Counted from the stretch's first letter, positions 16,066-25,046 are shown. The stretch is 64,000 nt of DNA from VRUE01 sp963774405 (GCA_963774405.1 CAVZEV010000012.1:62001-126000); one strand, 5' to 3'. Notes: generated from the letters alone by a model not told the origin. Numbers and translations are program-made.

Positions 16066-17256
16066 CTACGCGCCGAGGGGGTTCGAGAGGAAGGCCTCCA
16101 GTGGCGTGCCGTCGCCGCCGACGAGCAGCTTGCGGGTCGGGCCGAAGTTCGCCGCGAATGCCTCCATGCCCGGCAACCCGTCGCGATCTCTCCCGCTCTT
16201 GACCTCGATTGCCGTCAACTCAGGCCCCCGCTCGAGCACGAAGTCGACCTCCTTGCCCCGGTGGCGCCAGTAGGTGAGCTCGGCCCTCGGATCGCGGGTC
16301 GCCCAGAGGTGGGCGCCGACGGCCGTCTCCACCAGCCTGCCCCAGCGCCCGCGGTCGGCGCGCGCCTCCGCGTAGGTGAGGCCCGCGAGAGCCGAGACCA
16401 GCCCGGTGTCCAGCGCCAGCAGCTTTGGCGTCGAGCGGCGCTGGCGGACCTTGCCGCTGGAGTGCTTCTCCAGCCCGAGTGCGAGCCCCGCCGCGGCCAG
16501 CAGGTCGAGATAGTGAGCGAGGGTGGTCGTGTTGCCGGCGTCGTAAAGCTGTCCCGTCAGCTTCTGGTAGGAGACGATCTGCCCCGAGTAGTCGCAGACG
16601 AGCCTGAAGAGGCTGCGCAGCAGCGCCGGCTTGTCGACCCGGGTCAGCAGCAGGAGATCCCTGGAGACGGTCGTCTCGACGATCGAGTCGAGCAGGTAAG
16701 AGGCCCAGCGCGGCTCGTCCTCGATCAGGGTCGCCGCCCCCGGATAGCCACCGAAGTAGACGAACTCGTCGAGGCTGAAGCCGAAGGCGTCGCGCATCTC
16801 GGCGAAGGACCAGTGGGGGACGTGGATCAACTCGAAGCGCCCGGCGAGGCTCTCGCTCAGCCCCTGCTGAACGAGAAGCGCGGCCGAGCCGAGCAGGACC
16901 ACCCGCAGCGGCAGCGCGGCCAGGCGATCCTCGTCCCAGAGACGCTTCGTCGTCTCGGCCCAGCCGGCGACCTTCTGGATCTCGTCGACTACGAGCACCG
17001 CGGCGCCTTTGCGGGCGTGGGTGAGGCGCCGGCTCTCTTCCCATTGCGCCTCCAGCCAAGCGGCATCTCGCAGGGCGGGATCGTCGGCGCTCGTGTAGTG
17101 GGCGGGAGCGTCGATCTCCGCCAGGACCTGCTTGACGACCGTGGTCTTGCCAACCTGGCGGGGCCCGTTCAGAACCTGGATCCGTTCGGCTCCCTCGATC
17201 AGTCGCGAGGCCAAGACCTCGAAGCTGCCCCGCCTGTACGTCCGCGAATCGCTCAC
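16066..17256 (-). CDS. AAA ATPase with DUF4143 C-terminal domain
   Basis: The protein (397 codons from GTG 17256) has Walker A NGPRQVGKTTVVKQ and Walker B AAVLVVDEIQKV, then LRVVLLGSAALLVQQGLSESLAGRFE. The second half carries the DUF4143 pattern, with LLALDTGLVSAL and YWRHRGKEVDFVLERGPELTAIEVKSG, a restriction-endonuclease-like D...ExK motif. These ATPases are frequent in mobile and defence neighbourhoods, but function is unknown. TTG 17268 would place the start inside the -10, so GTG 17256 is preferred. Confidence 0.82.
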   Translation of the reverse strand: MSDSRTYRRGSFEVLASRLIEGAERIQVLNGPRQVGKTTVVKQVLAEIDAPAHYTSADDPALRDAAWLEAQWEESRRLTHARKGAAVLVVDEIQKVAGWAETTKRLWDEDRLAALPLRVVLLGSAALLVQQGLSESLAGRFELIHVPHWSFAEMRDAFGFSLDEFVYFGGYPGAATLIEDEPRWASYLLDSIVETTVSRDLLLLTRVDKPALLRSLFRLVCDYSGQIVSYQKLTGQLYDAGNTTTLAHYLDLLAAAGLALGLEKHSSGKVRQRRSTPKLLALDTGLVSALAGLTYAEARADRGRWGRLVETAVGAHLWATRDPRAELTYWRHRGKEVDFVLERGPELTAIEVKSGRDRDGLPGMEAFAANFGPTRKLLVGGDGTPLEAFLSNPLGA

Positions 17257-17267
17257 GACCCTGAGCA

Positions 17268-17288
17268 ATTTTACTCAGACAACTGAGT
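17268..17288 (-). promoter_or_regulatory. Promoter (-10 TAAAAT) and operator of the DUF4143 ATPase
   Basis: On the minus strand TAAAAT (17268-17273) is a near-consensus -10 with an 11-bp gap to GTG 17256. The inverted repeat ACTCAG-N4-CTGAGT (17273-17288) abuts it upstream, consistent with repression. Confidence 0.5.
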
Positions 17289-17371
17289 GATTTGTTCCCA
17301 AGTCGCCCATTCCGCATGGCAGAGCCATATGCGGGAGGATCCAAAGCGCAAGCCAAGTCAGGAGGAGATCC

Positions 17372-17737
17372 ATGGGACAGCCAGTGGTCCACTTCGAGGT
17401 CGTCGCCCGCGACGGCGAGAAGCTGCAGAGCTACTACGCCGCCCTGTTCGACTGGGACGTCAACGCCGAGAACGAGATGAAATACGGCCTCGTCGACCGC
17501 GAAGCCAACAGCAACTCCGAAGGCATCGGCCTCGGCGGCGGCATCGGCCAGGGCCCCGATGGCTACGAGGGCCACGTCACCTTCTACGTCGAAGTCCCCT
17601 CCGTCGAGGAGGCTCTGTCCAAGGCCGAGTCTCTAGGCGGCACCCGCGTCATGGGGCCCGAGACGATCATGGGCCGCATGGTTCTCGGCCAGTTCAAAGA
17701 CCCCGAGGGCAACGTGATCGGCCTGATCGAGGGCTAA
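17372..17737 (+). CDS. VOC (glyoxalase/bleomycin-resistance) superfamily protein
   Basis: The 121-residue protein has the paired beta-alpha-beta-beta-beta units of a VOC fold: VVHFEVVARDGEKLQSYYAALFDWDV at the start and GHVTFYVEVPSVEEALSKAESLGG in the second half, ending FKDPEGNVIGLIEG. Metal ligands are not certain. A good Shine-Dalgarno (AGGAG, about 17360) precedes the ATG. It is a stand-alone gene at the border of the lower-GC unit. Confidence 0.82.
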   Translation: MGQPVVHFEVVARDGEKLQSYYAALFDWDVNAENEMKYGLVDREANSNSEGIGLGGGIGQGPDGYEGHVTFYVEVPSVEEALSKAESLGGTRVMGPETIMGRMVLGQFKDPEGNVIGLIEG

Positions 17738-17743
17738 CCCAAC

Positions 17744-18253
17744 TTGTATAGCCAGGATTTCGACGGGAAGAAATCTGCTGAACCAATAGACTTGTCCGTA
17801 CCAATGGGAGGTCTTGCCGTTTTTCTTGCCGTTTTTGCGCTGGCGGGGTCGCAGTCGACCCTGGCTTTAGCTGCCTCCGTTGGCCGCGAAGGTGCAGCAG
17901 TCGGTGGCTCGATGCATGAGCGTTTGCTGCGAGTGGAAGCAGAGTTGGCCGCGCAGTCAGAGGCGCGAGATAGGCAGGCAGATGCATTCGACGCGGCGAC
18001 CTCTCGAATCGAAATGATCGATGGTCTGCTGGTCGCGGTCATTGCGCTTGCAGGTATTGGCGGCAGTCTCTTGGCGATTCGCTGGGTGAGGAGCCTCGCG
18101 AAGGATCAGGTAGCGGAGCAAGTTGCCACCGCGGTAGATGACGTGGGTCACAAGATCTTTGAGGCAAAGGCCTCTGCATTCCAGGCTGAAGTGGATGCGA
18201 AATTCGCTGACCTCTATCGCGAATATCACAAATTGGTGGAAGCTGAGCGATGA
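17744..18253 (+). CDS. Membrane protein of a lower-GC two-gene unit
   Basis: The ~150-170 residue protein has two predicted TM helices (MGGLAVFLAVFALAGSQSTLALAAS and LLVAVIALAGIGGSLLAIRWV) with a charged coiled-coil-like stretch between them and a helical C-terminal tail. Start TTG 17744 is uncertain; ATG 17804 would begin at the first helix. It overlaps the next ORF by 4 bases (ATGA), so the two are coupled. Base composition is clearly lower in GC than the neighbours. No family recognised. Confidence 0.6.
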   Translation: MYSQDFDGKKSAEPIDLSVPMGGLAVFLAVFALAGSQSTLALAASVGREGAAVGGSMHERLLRVEAELAAQSEARDRQADAFDAATSRIEMIDGLLVAVIALAGIGGSLLAIRWVRSLAKDQVAEQVATAVDDVGHKIFEAKASAFQAEVDAKFADLYREYHKLVEAER

Positions 18254-20193
18254 CCGTTGCGACAGATCATCGTCCCTCCGACCTTCTTGCCTACGCCCTG
18301 TTTGATCTAGACCCCCGGGTCGGGAGCTTACGAGAACCACTGTTGACATTTCTCACCTCGGTGGTTCTCTTTGAGCTTGAGCGACCTGCCTATCGCGAGG
18401 AGATCTTCGCTGCATGTGAGGAGCTGTTTCTTGCGGAGAATGGAATAACGCTTGATCAAATCGAGTACGCCGTTGCAACTGCGAAGAAGGCCAAACTTCT
18501 CGTAGATAGCGGTGAGGGAAAGGTTTATCTATCGTCAACGCGTCGCAGGCAACTTGCCGAAGCCGGACGTCGAATTGATGTACAGCGAGCATCATTTCAC
18601 GAGCAGATTATTCGTTCAGTCGAGAAGCACCTGGGCGAAGGGCTCACCGATGACGATGCAGCTCAACTTCGAGAGGCATTGGAAAGCTTCATTCATCAAC
18701 TCTTCCAAGAGCACAGTGTCCGCCTAGCCAAAGCTTTCGGGCCGGAAGGCGCAGGCTTCGATGCGGATACTGTGACGGAGCTTGACCTGCAAGGACTTGA
18801 CCGTCTTGCGCGTTCCATAGACCGTGTAACCGCCAAGCTGAAGCGAGCGCAAGTTGCCAATGGTCTGAAGGAGGGCCTGTTCGAACTTGATCAGGAGGGC
18901 CAGAAGTTCCTTGCAGCCGTCTATCAAAAGACGGTTGCGTTCGCCCTGTTGCGCCAGGATCCCTCTGTTCAAAAGGTCAAGCGCAGTTTGGTGGAGAAAC
19001 GGGTCTTTTACCTGGATACAAATGTTGTCATGGCCTATATGTTTTCTGACGATCCGCGCCATGAATACGTGAGAGCGGCGGTCGACGGGGCGACCGAGGT
19101 TGGCTGCCGGGTCGTTGTTTCCTCTTTCACATTGGCGGAGCTCGAAGACAGGCTTGAAAGAAGTCAGAAGCGGTATATGCGACTTCGCGGGCATCCGCCT
19201 CAGGCCTTCTCAATTGTCGATGACGTCATCCTTCGGACCTATGCGGCTGCGCTGGAGAAAGCGCCCGGGCTGCAATGGGGGGCGTTTTACGGTGTCTACT
19301 TTCCACCGGCCGAATATCTAAAGGAGTTCAGCATCGAGGGCGTCGATGTCGACGAGCCTCAGGCGATTCATGATGATGACCGTGACCGCGTTCGGGAGGC
19401 TGTGTCGCTGATCAAGGGACCAGACGCTCATCCCCGGGTGATCGAAAGAGATGCCAACAACCTCCTCCTGATTCAGGTCCGCCGCCGAAAGATAAAAGCC
19501 GACGAGATGGGGCGGCGGGTATGGTTGGTTACACTTGATCAGTCTCTAAGGAAGATTGAGCAACGCTTGGTTGCGAACAGTATCTTCGAGGTTCCGTCGA
19601 CAAAGCAGGTTGGCGAATGGGCGGCAGATCTCAGCTTTCATCTTCCTCCCGATGACGTTGACTTGGGCGAGTACGTACTTCATGTCTTGCGATCACAGCT
19701 CGGCTTGCTGGCCGAGGATCCGATATTTGCCAATGTCAATTTCCTCTCCATCCTTGAGGAAAGTCCATTCGATATCGATGAGCTGCTCAGCGCGAAGCCG
19801 AGTACGGCTCGCCGCGCACTCGTCGAGCTGCAAAAAGAACGGGAAATCAAAAATCTGCTCGCGGCTGAACCCGACCAACCGGCGGAGAGAGACGTTTGGG
19901 CGGACTTACTTGCCAAAATTTTCAAGGAAACGCTCGACAGGCTCGATACGGTCACTGATCACGAAGTGGCGCTCGACCAGACCAAAGCGGAACGCGATAG
20001 CGCGATTCATGGCATGGAGCTTGCCCAGCGAAGCCTTGACGACTGGACGGCGAGGATCGAAGCTCTCGAACAGAAGATGCAGCGTGAGCAGCAGGCGCGC
20101 GAAGATCGTGAAGCCGAGGAATTAGAACATGAGGGGCCGGTCTCTAAGTATCGGAGACCAAGGTGGCGTCGTATAACTTGGTGGTGGCGCTAG
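18250..20193 (+). CDS. Large PIN-domain protein (predicted ribonuclease), acquired unit
   Basis: The 647-residue protein has a central PIN domain (about residues 250-430). KRVFYLDTNVVMAYMFSDD carries the first Asp, VVVSSFTLAELEDRLERS the Glu helix, ERDANNLLLIQ a second Asp, and RVWLVTLDQSL the final strand with Asp. The N-terminal ~200 residues are helical and the last ~90 are coiled-coil, ending in a very basic aromatic tail (RRPRWRRITWWWR). PIN proteins are Mg-dependent RNases, often toxins, but this is far larger than VapC. The gene is coupled to a small membrane protein and has lower GC and many A/T-ending codons. A GGCGCTAGCGCC palindrome spans its stop. Confidence 0.7.
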   Translation: MTVATDHRPSDLLAYALFDLDPRVGSLREPLLTFLTSVVLFELERPAYREEIFAACEELFLAENGITLDQIEYAVATAKKAKLLVDSGEGKVYLSSTRRRQLAEAGRRIDVQRASFHEQIIRSVEKHLGEGLTDDDAAQLREALESFIHQLFQEHSVRLAKAFGPEGAGFDADTVTELDLQGLDRLARSIDRVTAKLKRAQVANGLKEGLFELDQEGQKFLAAVYQKTVAFALLRQDPSVQKVKRSLVEKRVFYLDTNVVMAYMFSDDPRHEYVRAAVDGATEVGCRVVVSSFTLAELEDRLERSQKRYMRLRGHPPQAFSIVDDVILRTYAAALEKAPGLQWGAFYGVYFPPAEYLKEFSIEGVDVDEPQAIHDDDRDRVREAVSLIKGPDAHPRVIERDANNLLLIQVRRRKIKADEMGRRVWLVTLDQSLRKIEQRLVANSIFEVPSTKQVGEWAADLSFHLPPDDVDLGEYVLHVLRSQLGLLAEDPIFANVNFLSILEESPFDIDELLSAKPSTARRALVELQKEREIKNLLAAEPDQPAERDVWADLLAKIFKETLDRLDTVTDHEVALDQTKAERDSAIHGMELAQRSLDDWTARIEALEQKMQREQQAREDREAEELEHEGPVSKYRRPRWRRITWWWR

Positions 20194-20211
20194 CGCCTGT
20201 GTTCGTCTGAC

Positions 20212-21603
20212 CTAGCCCAGCTTCGGGCTGCGCCAGGGCTGGGCGAGGCGGGCCGCCAGGTCGTCGGCCAGGCCGGCGATCGGGACGCGGGTCTGCTCCA
20301 GCGAGTCGCGGTCGCGGAGGGTGACGGTGTCGTCTTCCATGGTCTGGTGGTCGACGGTGATGCCCCAGGGGGTGCCGATCTCGTCCTGGCGGCGGTAGCG
20401 CTTGCCGATCGAGCCGCCCTCGTCGAACTCGGTGGGCATGCGGGTGCGCAGCTCTTCGAAGATTGGGCGGGCCTTCTCGGGCAGGCCGTCCTTGGAGACG
20501 AGGGGGAGGACGGCCGCCTTGTTGGGGGCGAGGCGGGGGTGGAGGCGCAGCACGGTGCGCTGGCGGCCCTCGACCTCCTCGACCTCGTAGGCGTCAACGA
20601 GGAAGGCGAGGGTGGCGCGGTCGGCGCCGGCGGCGGGCTCGATCACGTGGGGGACGTAGCGCTCTTTGGCCTGCTGGTCGAAGTACTCGAGCTTCTCGCC
20701 GCTGAACTTGGCGTGCTGGGTGAGGTCGAAGTCGCCGCGGTTGGCGATCCCCTCCAGCTCCGACCAGCCGATCGGGAAGAGGTACTCGACGTCGCTGGTG
20801 CCCGAGGAGTAGTGGGAAAGCTCGTCGGCGTCGTGGGGGCGGACGCGGAGGAAGTCGGGGCGGATGCCCAGGTCGGTGTACCAGCGCTCGCGCAGCTCGA
20901 TCCACTCGCGATACCAGCGCTCCGCTTCGGCGGGCGGCACGAAGAACTCCATCTCCATCTGCTCGAACTCGCGGGTGCGGAAGATGAAGTTGCCGGGGGT
21001 GATCTCGTTGCGGAAGGACTTGCCGATCTGGGCGATGCCGAAGGGCGGCTTCTTGCGGGCAAAGCTGAGCACGTTCTTGAAGTTGATGAAGATGCCCTGG
21101 GCGGTCTCCGGGCGCAGGTAGACCTCCGAGCCCTCGCCCGCGACCGGGCCGATGTGGGTCTCGAACATCAGGTTGAACTGGCGCGGCTCGGAGAGCTCAC
21201 CGCCGCACTCGGGACAGCGCAGCTCGGCGTTGGGGTCGCCGCCTTCAGCTTCGACCGCCTCGCGCAGGTGGTCCTCGCGCCAGCGCCGCTTGCACTTGCC
21301 CAGGCACTGGACCAGCGGGTCGGTGAAGCCCTCGAGGTGGCCCGAGGCCTCCCAGACGCGCGGGTGCTGGAGGATCGCCGAGTCGAGCGCGACGATGTCG
21401 TCGCGTTCCTGCAGCATCGCCCGCCACCACTCGGCCTTGACGTTGTTCTTCAGCAGCACGCCGTAGTGGCCGTAGTCGTAGGTCGAGCCGAGCCCGCCGT
21501 AGATCTCCGAGGAGGGGAAGACGAAGCCGCGGCGCTTGCACAGCGCGACGATCTCCTCCATCGAGACGTCTGTCTGCGGCGCTCCCTGCTCGGCGGTCGA
21601 CAT
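20212..21603 (-). CDS. glyS: Glycyl-tRNA synthetase (homodimeric class II type)
   Basis: The 463-residue enzyme charges tRNA-Gly. It starts with EEIVALCKRRGFVFPSSEIYGG, and class II motifs are clear: RPETAQGIFINFKNV, then GKSFRNEITPGNFIFRTREFEQMEMEFF (motif 2) and the C-terminal anticodon-binding domain. A CPECGG zinc-like pair lies in the insertion. It is the alpha2 eukaryote/actinobacteria type, not GlyQ/GlyS. Minus-strand -10 TACGGT (21611-21616) is 7 bp from the ATG, so the message is probably leaderless. Confidence 0.95.
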   Translation of the reverse strand: MSTAEQGAPQTDVSMEEIVALCKRRGFVFPSSEIYGGLGSTYDYGHYGVLLKNNVKAEWWRAMLQERDDIVALDSAILQHPRVWEASGHLEGFTDPLVQCLGKCKRRWREDHLREAVEAEGGDPNAELRCPECGGELSEPRQFNLMFETHIGPVAGEGSEVYLRPETAQGIFINFKNVLSFARKKPPFGIAQIGKSFRNEITPGNFIFRTREFEQMEMEFFVPPAEAERWYREWIELRERWYTDLGIRPDFLRVRPHDADELSHYSSGTSDVEYLFPIGWSELEGIANRGDFDLTQHAKFSGEKLEYFDQQAKERYVPHVIEPAAGADRATLAFLVDAYEVEEVEGRQRTVLRLHPRLAPNKAAVLPLVSKDGLPEKARPIFEELRTRMPTEFDEGGSIGKRYRRQDEIGTPWGITVDHQTMEDDTVTLRDRDSLEQTRVPIAGLADDLAARLAQPWRSPKLG

Positions 21604-21610
21604 GGCCAGA

Positions 21611-21630
21611 ACCGTAGCGGCTGCGATAAT
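21611..21630. promoter_or_regulatory. Divergent -10 elements for glyS and the zinc-ribbon gene
   Basis: The complement of TACGGT at 21611-21616 is 7 bp from the glyS ATG on the minus strand. GATAAT at 21625-21630 is 10 bp from GTG 21641 on the plus strand. Both have leaderless spacing, in a 37-bp intergenic gap. Confidence 0.45.
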
Positions 21631-21640
21631 CCCGCAGCCT

Positions 21641-21961
21641 GTGCCTATCTACGAGTACAAATGCGAGAACGGCCACGTCTTCGACGTGATCCAGAAGATG
21701 AGCGACGAGCCGCTCAGCGAGTGCCAGGAGTGCGGCGCCCCCGCGGTGCGCGTCCTGCACCCCGTCGCGGTCCACTTCAAGGGCTCCGGCTTCTACAACA
21801 CCGACTACGGCAAGAAGAAGAAGGGCGCGGCCGCCAATGGCGGCTCTGCCGAGAGCTCGGGCGACTCGAAAACCTCGTCGGAGGGCTCCGGCGAATCCAA
21901 GTCGAGCGACTCGAAATCCTCCGGCGAGAGCAAGCCGAAGGCCTCGACTACCAGCGACTAG
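21641..21961 (+). CDS. FmdB-type zinc-ribbon protein
   Basis: The 106-residue protein starts at GTG 21641 with PIYEYKCENGHVFDVIQKM. It has two CxxC pairs (one partial: YKCENGH and ECQECGAP), the FmdB/CxxC_CxxC_SSSS regulatory-type zinc ribbon, and then a Ser/Lys/Glu-rich low-complexity tail after GSGFYNTDYGKKKKG. Function is unknown in most organisms. It overlaps the stop of the convergent LCP gene by 4 bases. Confidence 0.85.
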   Translation: MPIYEYKCENGHVFDVIQKMSDEPLSECQECGAPAVRVLHPVAVHFKGSGFYNTDYGKKKKGAAANGGSAESSGDSKTSSEGSGESKSSDSKSSGESKPKASTTSD

Positions 21962-23190
21962 TTGCCGAGCAGGCGGGCGACGGCGCGGCGTCGGGTCGAC
22001 TCCGGCACGACCACGGCGCCTTCGGGGCCGTTGGGGTCGCAGCCCGAGTGGGCGCCGGCGCAGAGGACGTCGGTGGGGGCGCTGCCGCCGATCGCGGCGG
22101 AGAGGACCAGCTGCGGCATCGTCAGGAAGCCCATGTCGCTGACGAAGGCTTTCGGAGCGTCCCAGCCGATCATCGGGCCGTGGATGAAGTTGTAGGGGAG
22201 GCGCAGCGGGTCGGTCAGCCGTTCCTTGATGCCGTTGATCACCCGCTGCTGGGCCTGGGCGCGCTGGAAGTCGTTGTAGCCGAGCGAGTAGGCGCTCTTG
22301 CCGGGGCCGGGGCATTCGCTCGGCTCGCGCACGCGCGAGTAGGCGAGGGCCTTTTCGCCGTCGAGGGTGTTCTCGCCCTTGTGCAGGCGCAGGGTCACCC
22401 CGCCCTGGCCGCCGCCGGCGCCGCCGGAGATGTCGGCGCAGAGCTTGTGCGGGACGTTGACTTCGACCCCGCCGACGGCGTTGATCAGGTCTTCGAAGCC
22501 GGTGAAGTCGACGATCGCGACGTGGTCGATCTGGATGTTGAGGAAGTTTTCGACCGCTTCGATCTGGGCCTTGGCGCCGCCGAAGGCGAAGGCGGCGTTG
22601 ATTTTCTGCGGGCTCTGGCCGGGGATTTCGGCGTAGCTGTCGCGCGGGATCGAGAGTTTGCGGAAGGCGCCGCCGCCGGCGCGGATCAGCATCAGCGTGT
22701 CGGCGCGGAACTGGCCGTCTTCGCAGCCGTCGTGCGGAGCGTCGCCGTGGGCCTGCTGTTCGAAGCACTTCTGTGAGGGCGCGCCGGTTCCCTTGGTGTC
22801 GGGCGGCCGCGCGTCGGTGCCGAGGACGAGGATCGTCTGGGCGCTGGGCAGCAGGAAGGGATTGCCGTGCAGGGCGTCCTTGGCTTCGCCGGAGAGCTTG
22901 AAGGACTGCAGCTGGGCGGAGACGGCGAAGGCGAGGAAGCTGAGCAGGATCCAGCCCAGCGCCGCGATGCCGACCCACTTGAGCACCCGCTTGGCGGTCC
23001 AGCGCTTGCGTTCTCCGGGCAGCTCGAGCTTCGGCTCCTTGTCGCGCCGCCACCACTTCGGCGCGCGCGGGGTCCGCTCCCTGAGTCCCGAGAGGTCTGG
23101 GGACCGCAACCCGGACAAGCGGCCCTTCCGGGACCGGTAGACCTTGTACTCGGGCGGCCCGGAGGGCTGCTGCTCGCCATTGTCGGCCAT
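21958..23190 (-). CDS. LytR-CpsA-Psr (LCP) family cell-wall polymer ligase
   Basis: The 410-residue protein has a basic cytoplasmic N-terminus, one TM helix (about residues 72-92, ALGWILLSFLAFAVSA), then an extracytoplasmic LCP domain. Typical elements are TILVLGTDARPP, FRADTLMLIRA, LSIPRDSYAEIPG with the conserved Arg, KINAAFAFGG, and NAVGGVEVNVP. LCP enzymes attach glycopolymers to peptidoglycan or to wall glycans. A Cys-rich insertion (QKCFEQQAHGDAPHDGCEDG) may form a disulfide. Confidence 0.92.
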   Translation of the reverse strand: MADNGEQQPSGPPEYKVYRSRKGRLSGLRSPDLSGLRERTPRAPKWWRRDKEPKLELPGERKRWTAKRVLKWVGIAALGWILLSFLAFAVSAQLQSFKLSGEAKDALHGNPFLLPSAQTILVLGTDARPPDTKGTGAPSQKCFEQQAHGDAPHDGCEDGQFRADTLMLIRAGGGAFRKLSIPRDSYAEIPGQSPQKINAAFAFGGAKAQIEAVENFLNIQIDHVAIVDFTGFEDLINAVGGVEVNVPHKLCADISGGAGGGQGGVTLRLHKGENTLDGEKALAYSRVREPSECPGPGKSAYSLGYNDFQRAQAQQRVINGIKERLTDPLRLPYNFIHGPMIGWDAPKAFVSDMGFLTMPQLVLSAAIGGSAPTDVLCAGAHSGCDPNGPEGAVVVPESTRRRAVARLLGN

Positions 23191-23254
23191 GAAAGACTGC
23201 GGAAACTATGCCGATGCCCGCGGTCGCTCGCCTCTACCCTGCCTTGAAGCTCGC

Positions 23255-24217
23255 ATGAGTGCAGGGGAAATCATCGGCGTCGATCTGGGCGGCACGAAGA
23301 TGCTGATCGGCGTCCTCGATGCAGATTCCAAGATCCTGTGGGAGAGCCGCGAGGCATCGACGGGGCAGACCGAGGACGAGCTGGTCGAGCTGTTGGTGCG
23401 CGAGATCGAGGAGGCGCGGGGGAAATGCCCCGGCGCCGCGGCGGTCGGCCTCGGCATCCCGGCGACGATCAACCACGACAAGGGGATCGCGGTCTCCGCG
23501 GTCAACCTGCCGCTGGAGAACCTGCCGATCCGCGATCTGATCGGCGGGCGCACCGGGCTGCCGGTCTTCGTCGACAACGACGCCACCGTGGCGGCGCTCG
23601 CGGAGCACCTCTACGGCGCGGCGCGCGGTGCCGAAAACGCGGTGATGCTGACGATCGGCACCGGGATCGGCGGCGGCCTGATCCTCAACGGCGAGATCTA
23701 CCGCGGCTCCACCGGGGCCGGCTCGGAGCTCGGCCACACGGTGATCGAGGCCGACGGTCCGCCCTGCCAGGGCAACTGCCCGGGCCGCGGCTGCGTCGAG
23801 ACGCTGGCCTCGGGCACGGCGCTGGGGCGCGAGGGCCGGGCGGCCGCGGAGCGCGAGCCCGACTCGGCGCTGGGCGCGATGCTCGCCGAGGGCGAGACGA
23901 TCGACGGCAAGGCGGTGACCGAGGCGGCGCTCTCCGGCGATGAGACCGCGATCGGCGTCTTCGACCTTGTCGGCTCGCGCCTCGGCGTCGCCCTGACCAG
24001 CTTCGCCAACATTTTCGAGCCGGAAGTCTTCGTGATCGGCGGCGGCGTGATCGCGGCCGGCGACCTGCTGCTCGACCCCGCCCGCCGGGTGCTCGAGGAG
24101 CGGGCGCTGCCGCCGATGAAGGAGATCCCCGTCGTCGCCGCCGAGCTCGGCTCGGACGCCGGGATGATCGGCGCCGCGGCGATGGCGCGGATCGAGCTGG
24201 AGCAGGGGCAGGGCTGA
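23255..24217 (+). CDS. ROK-family glucokinase
   Basis: The 320-residue sugar kinase opens MSAGEIIGVDLGGTKMLIGVL (ATP phosphate-binding loop). It has FVDNDATVAALAEHLYGAARG, TIGTGIGGGLILNGEIYRG, and ELGHTVIEADGPPCQGNCPGRGCVETLASG, where the ExGH and Cys-rich zinc motif are the ROK signatures. It should phosphorylate glucose on C6. ATG 23255 is chosen because upstream codons overlap the divergent LCP promoter. It overlaps rsmI by one base, so the two are co-transcribed. Confidence 0.9.
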   Translation: MSAGEIIGVDLGGTKMLIGVLDADSKILWESREASTGQTEDELVELLVREIEEARGKCPGAAAVGLGIPATINHDKGIAVSAVNLPLENLPIRDLIGGRTGLPVFVDNDATVAALAEHLYGAARGAENAVMLTIGTGIGGGLILNGEIYRGSTGAGSELGHTVIEADGPPCQGNCPGRGCVETLASGTALGREGRAAAEREPDSALGAMLAEGETIDGKAVTEAALSGDETAIGVFDLVGSRLGVALTSFANIFEPEVFVIGGGVIAAGDLLLDPARRVLEERALPPMKEIPVVAAELGSDAGMIGAAAMARIELEQGQG

Positions 24218-25044
24218 TGCCGGGCGAGCTGATCGTCTGCCCGACGCCGATCGGCAACCTCGACGACATCACGGTCCGCGTCCGCGAAGCCCTGGTCGCC
24301 GCCGACTTCATCGCCTGCGAGGACACCCGGCGCACCGGCAGCCTGCTCGACAAGCTCGGCATCCGCCCGGCGCCGCCGCTGATCTCCAACCACGAGGGCA
24401 ACGAAGGCCCGCGGGCGACCGAGCTGGCGCAGCGGATCGAGCGCGGCGACATCGTCGCCCTCGTCTCCGACGCCGGCATGCCGGCCGTCTCGGACCCCGG
24501 CTACAAGCTGATCCGCCGCTGCATCGAGCGCGACCTCGACATCACGGTGCTGCCCGGTCCCTCGGTGGTGCCGGTGGCCCTCGTCGCCTCCGGCCTGCCG
24601 ACCGACCGCTGGCGCTTCGAGGGCTTCCTGCCCAAGCGCTCGGGTGAGATGGAGCGGGTGCTGCGCTCGGCCGAGACCGTGATCGCCTTCGAGTCGCCGC
24701 GCCGGGTGGGGGAGTCGCTGGCGGCGCTGGCGGCAATCGCCCCCGACCGCCCCGCCGCCGTCTGTCGCGAGATGACCAAGATGCACGAGGAAGTCTCCCG
24801 CGGCTCCCTGGCCGAACTGGCCCGCCGCTTCCGCGGCGACGTCAAGGGCGAGATCGTCCTCGTCATCGCCCCCGCCGCCGCCGAGGAGCACGACCGCGAC
24901 GTCGGCTTCGCCGTCGACGCCCTCCGCCACCTGGTCCAGTCCGGCGCCCGCCCGCGTGCTGCCGCCAGCGTCGTCGCTGCCCTCACCGGCACAAGGGCGA
25001 ACGATCTCTATCGAGCGCTGACCGGCCGCGAGCCGCGTAGGTAG
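24217..25044 (+). CDS. rsmI: 16S rRNA (cytidine1402-2'-O)-methyltransferase
   Basis: The 275-residue SAM enzyme has the RsmI/tetrapyrrole-methylase pattern: LIVCPTPIGNLDDITVRVREAL, ADFIACEDTRRTGSLLD, VALVSDAGMPAVSDPGYKLIR, TVLPGPSVVPVALVASGLP and FEGFLPKR. It methylates the decoding-centre nucleotide C1402. The ATG overlaps the ROK kinase stop. It is a conserved housekeeping gene, with the usual length. Confidence 0.94.
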   Translation: MPGELIVCPTPIGNLDDITVRVREALVAADFIACEDTRRTGSLLDKLGIRPAPPLISNHEGNEGPRATELAQRIERGDIVALVSDAGMPAVSDPGYKLIRRCIERDLDITVLPGPSVVPVALVASGLPTDRWRFEGFLPKRSGEMERVLRSAETVIAFESPRRVGESLAALAAIAPDRPAAVCREMTKMHEEVSRGSLAELARRFRGDVKGEIVLVIAPAAAEEHDRDVGFAVDALRHLVQSGARPRAAASVVAALTGTRANDLYRALTGREPRR

Positions 25045-25046
25045 CA

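Noticed and set aside
20347..22776. 809-codon plus-strand open frame
   Set aside because: Antisense to glyS and the LCP gene; no domain features.
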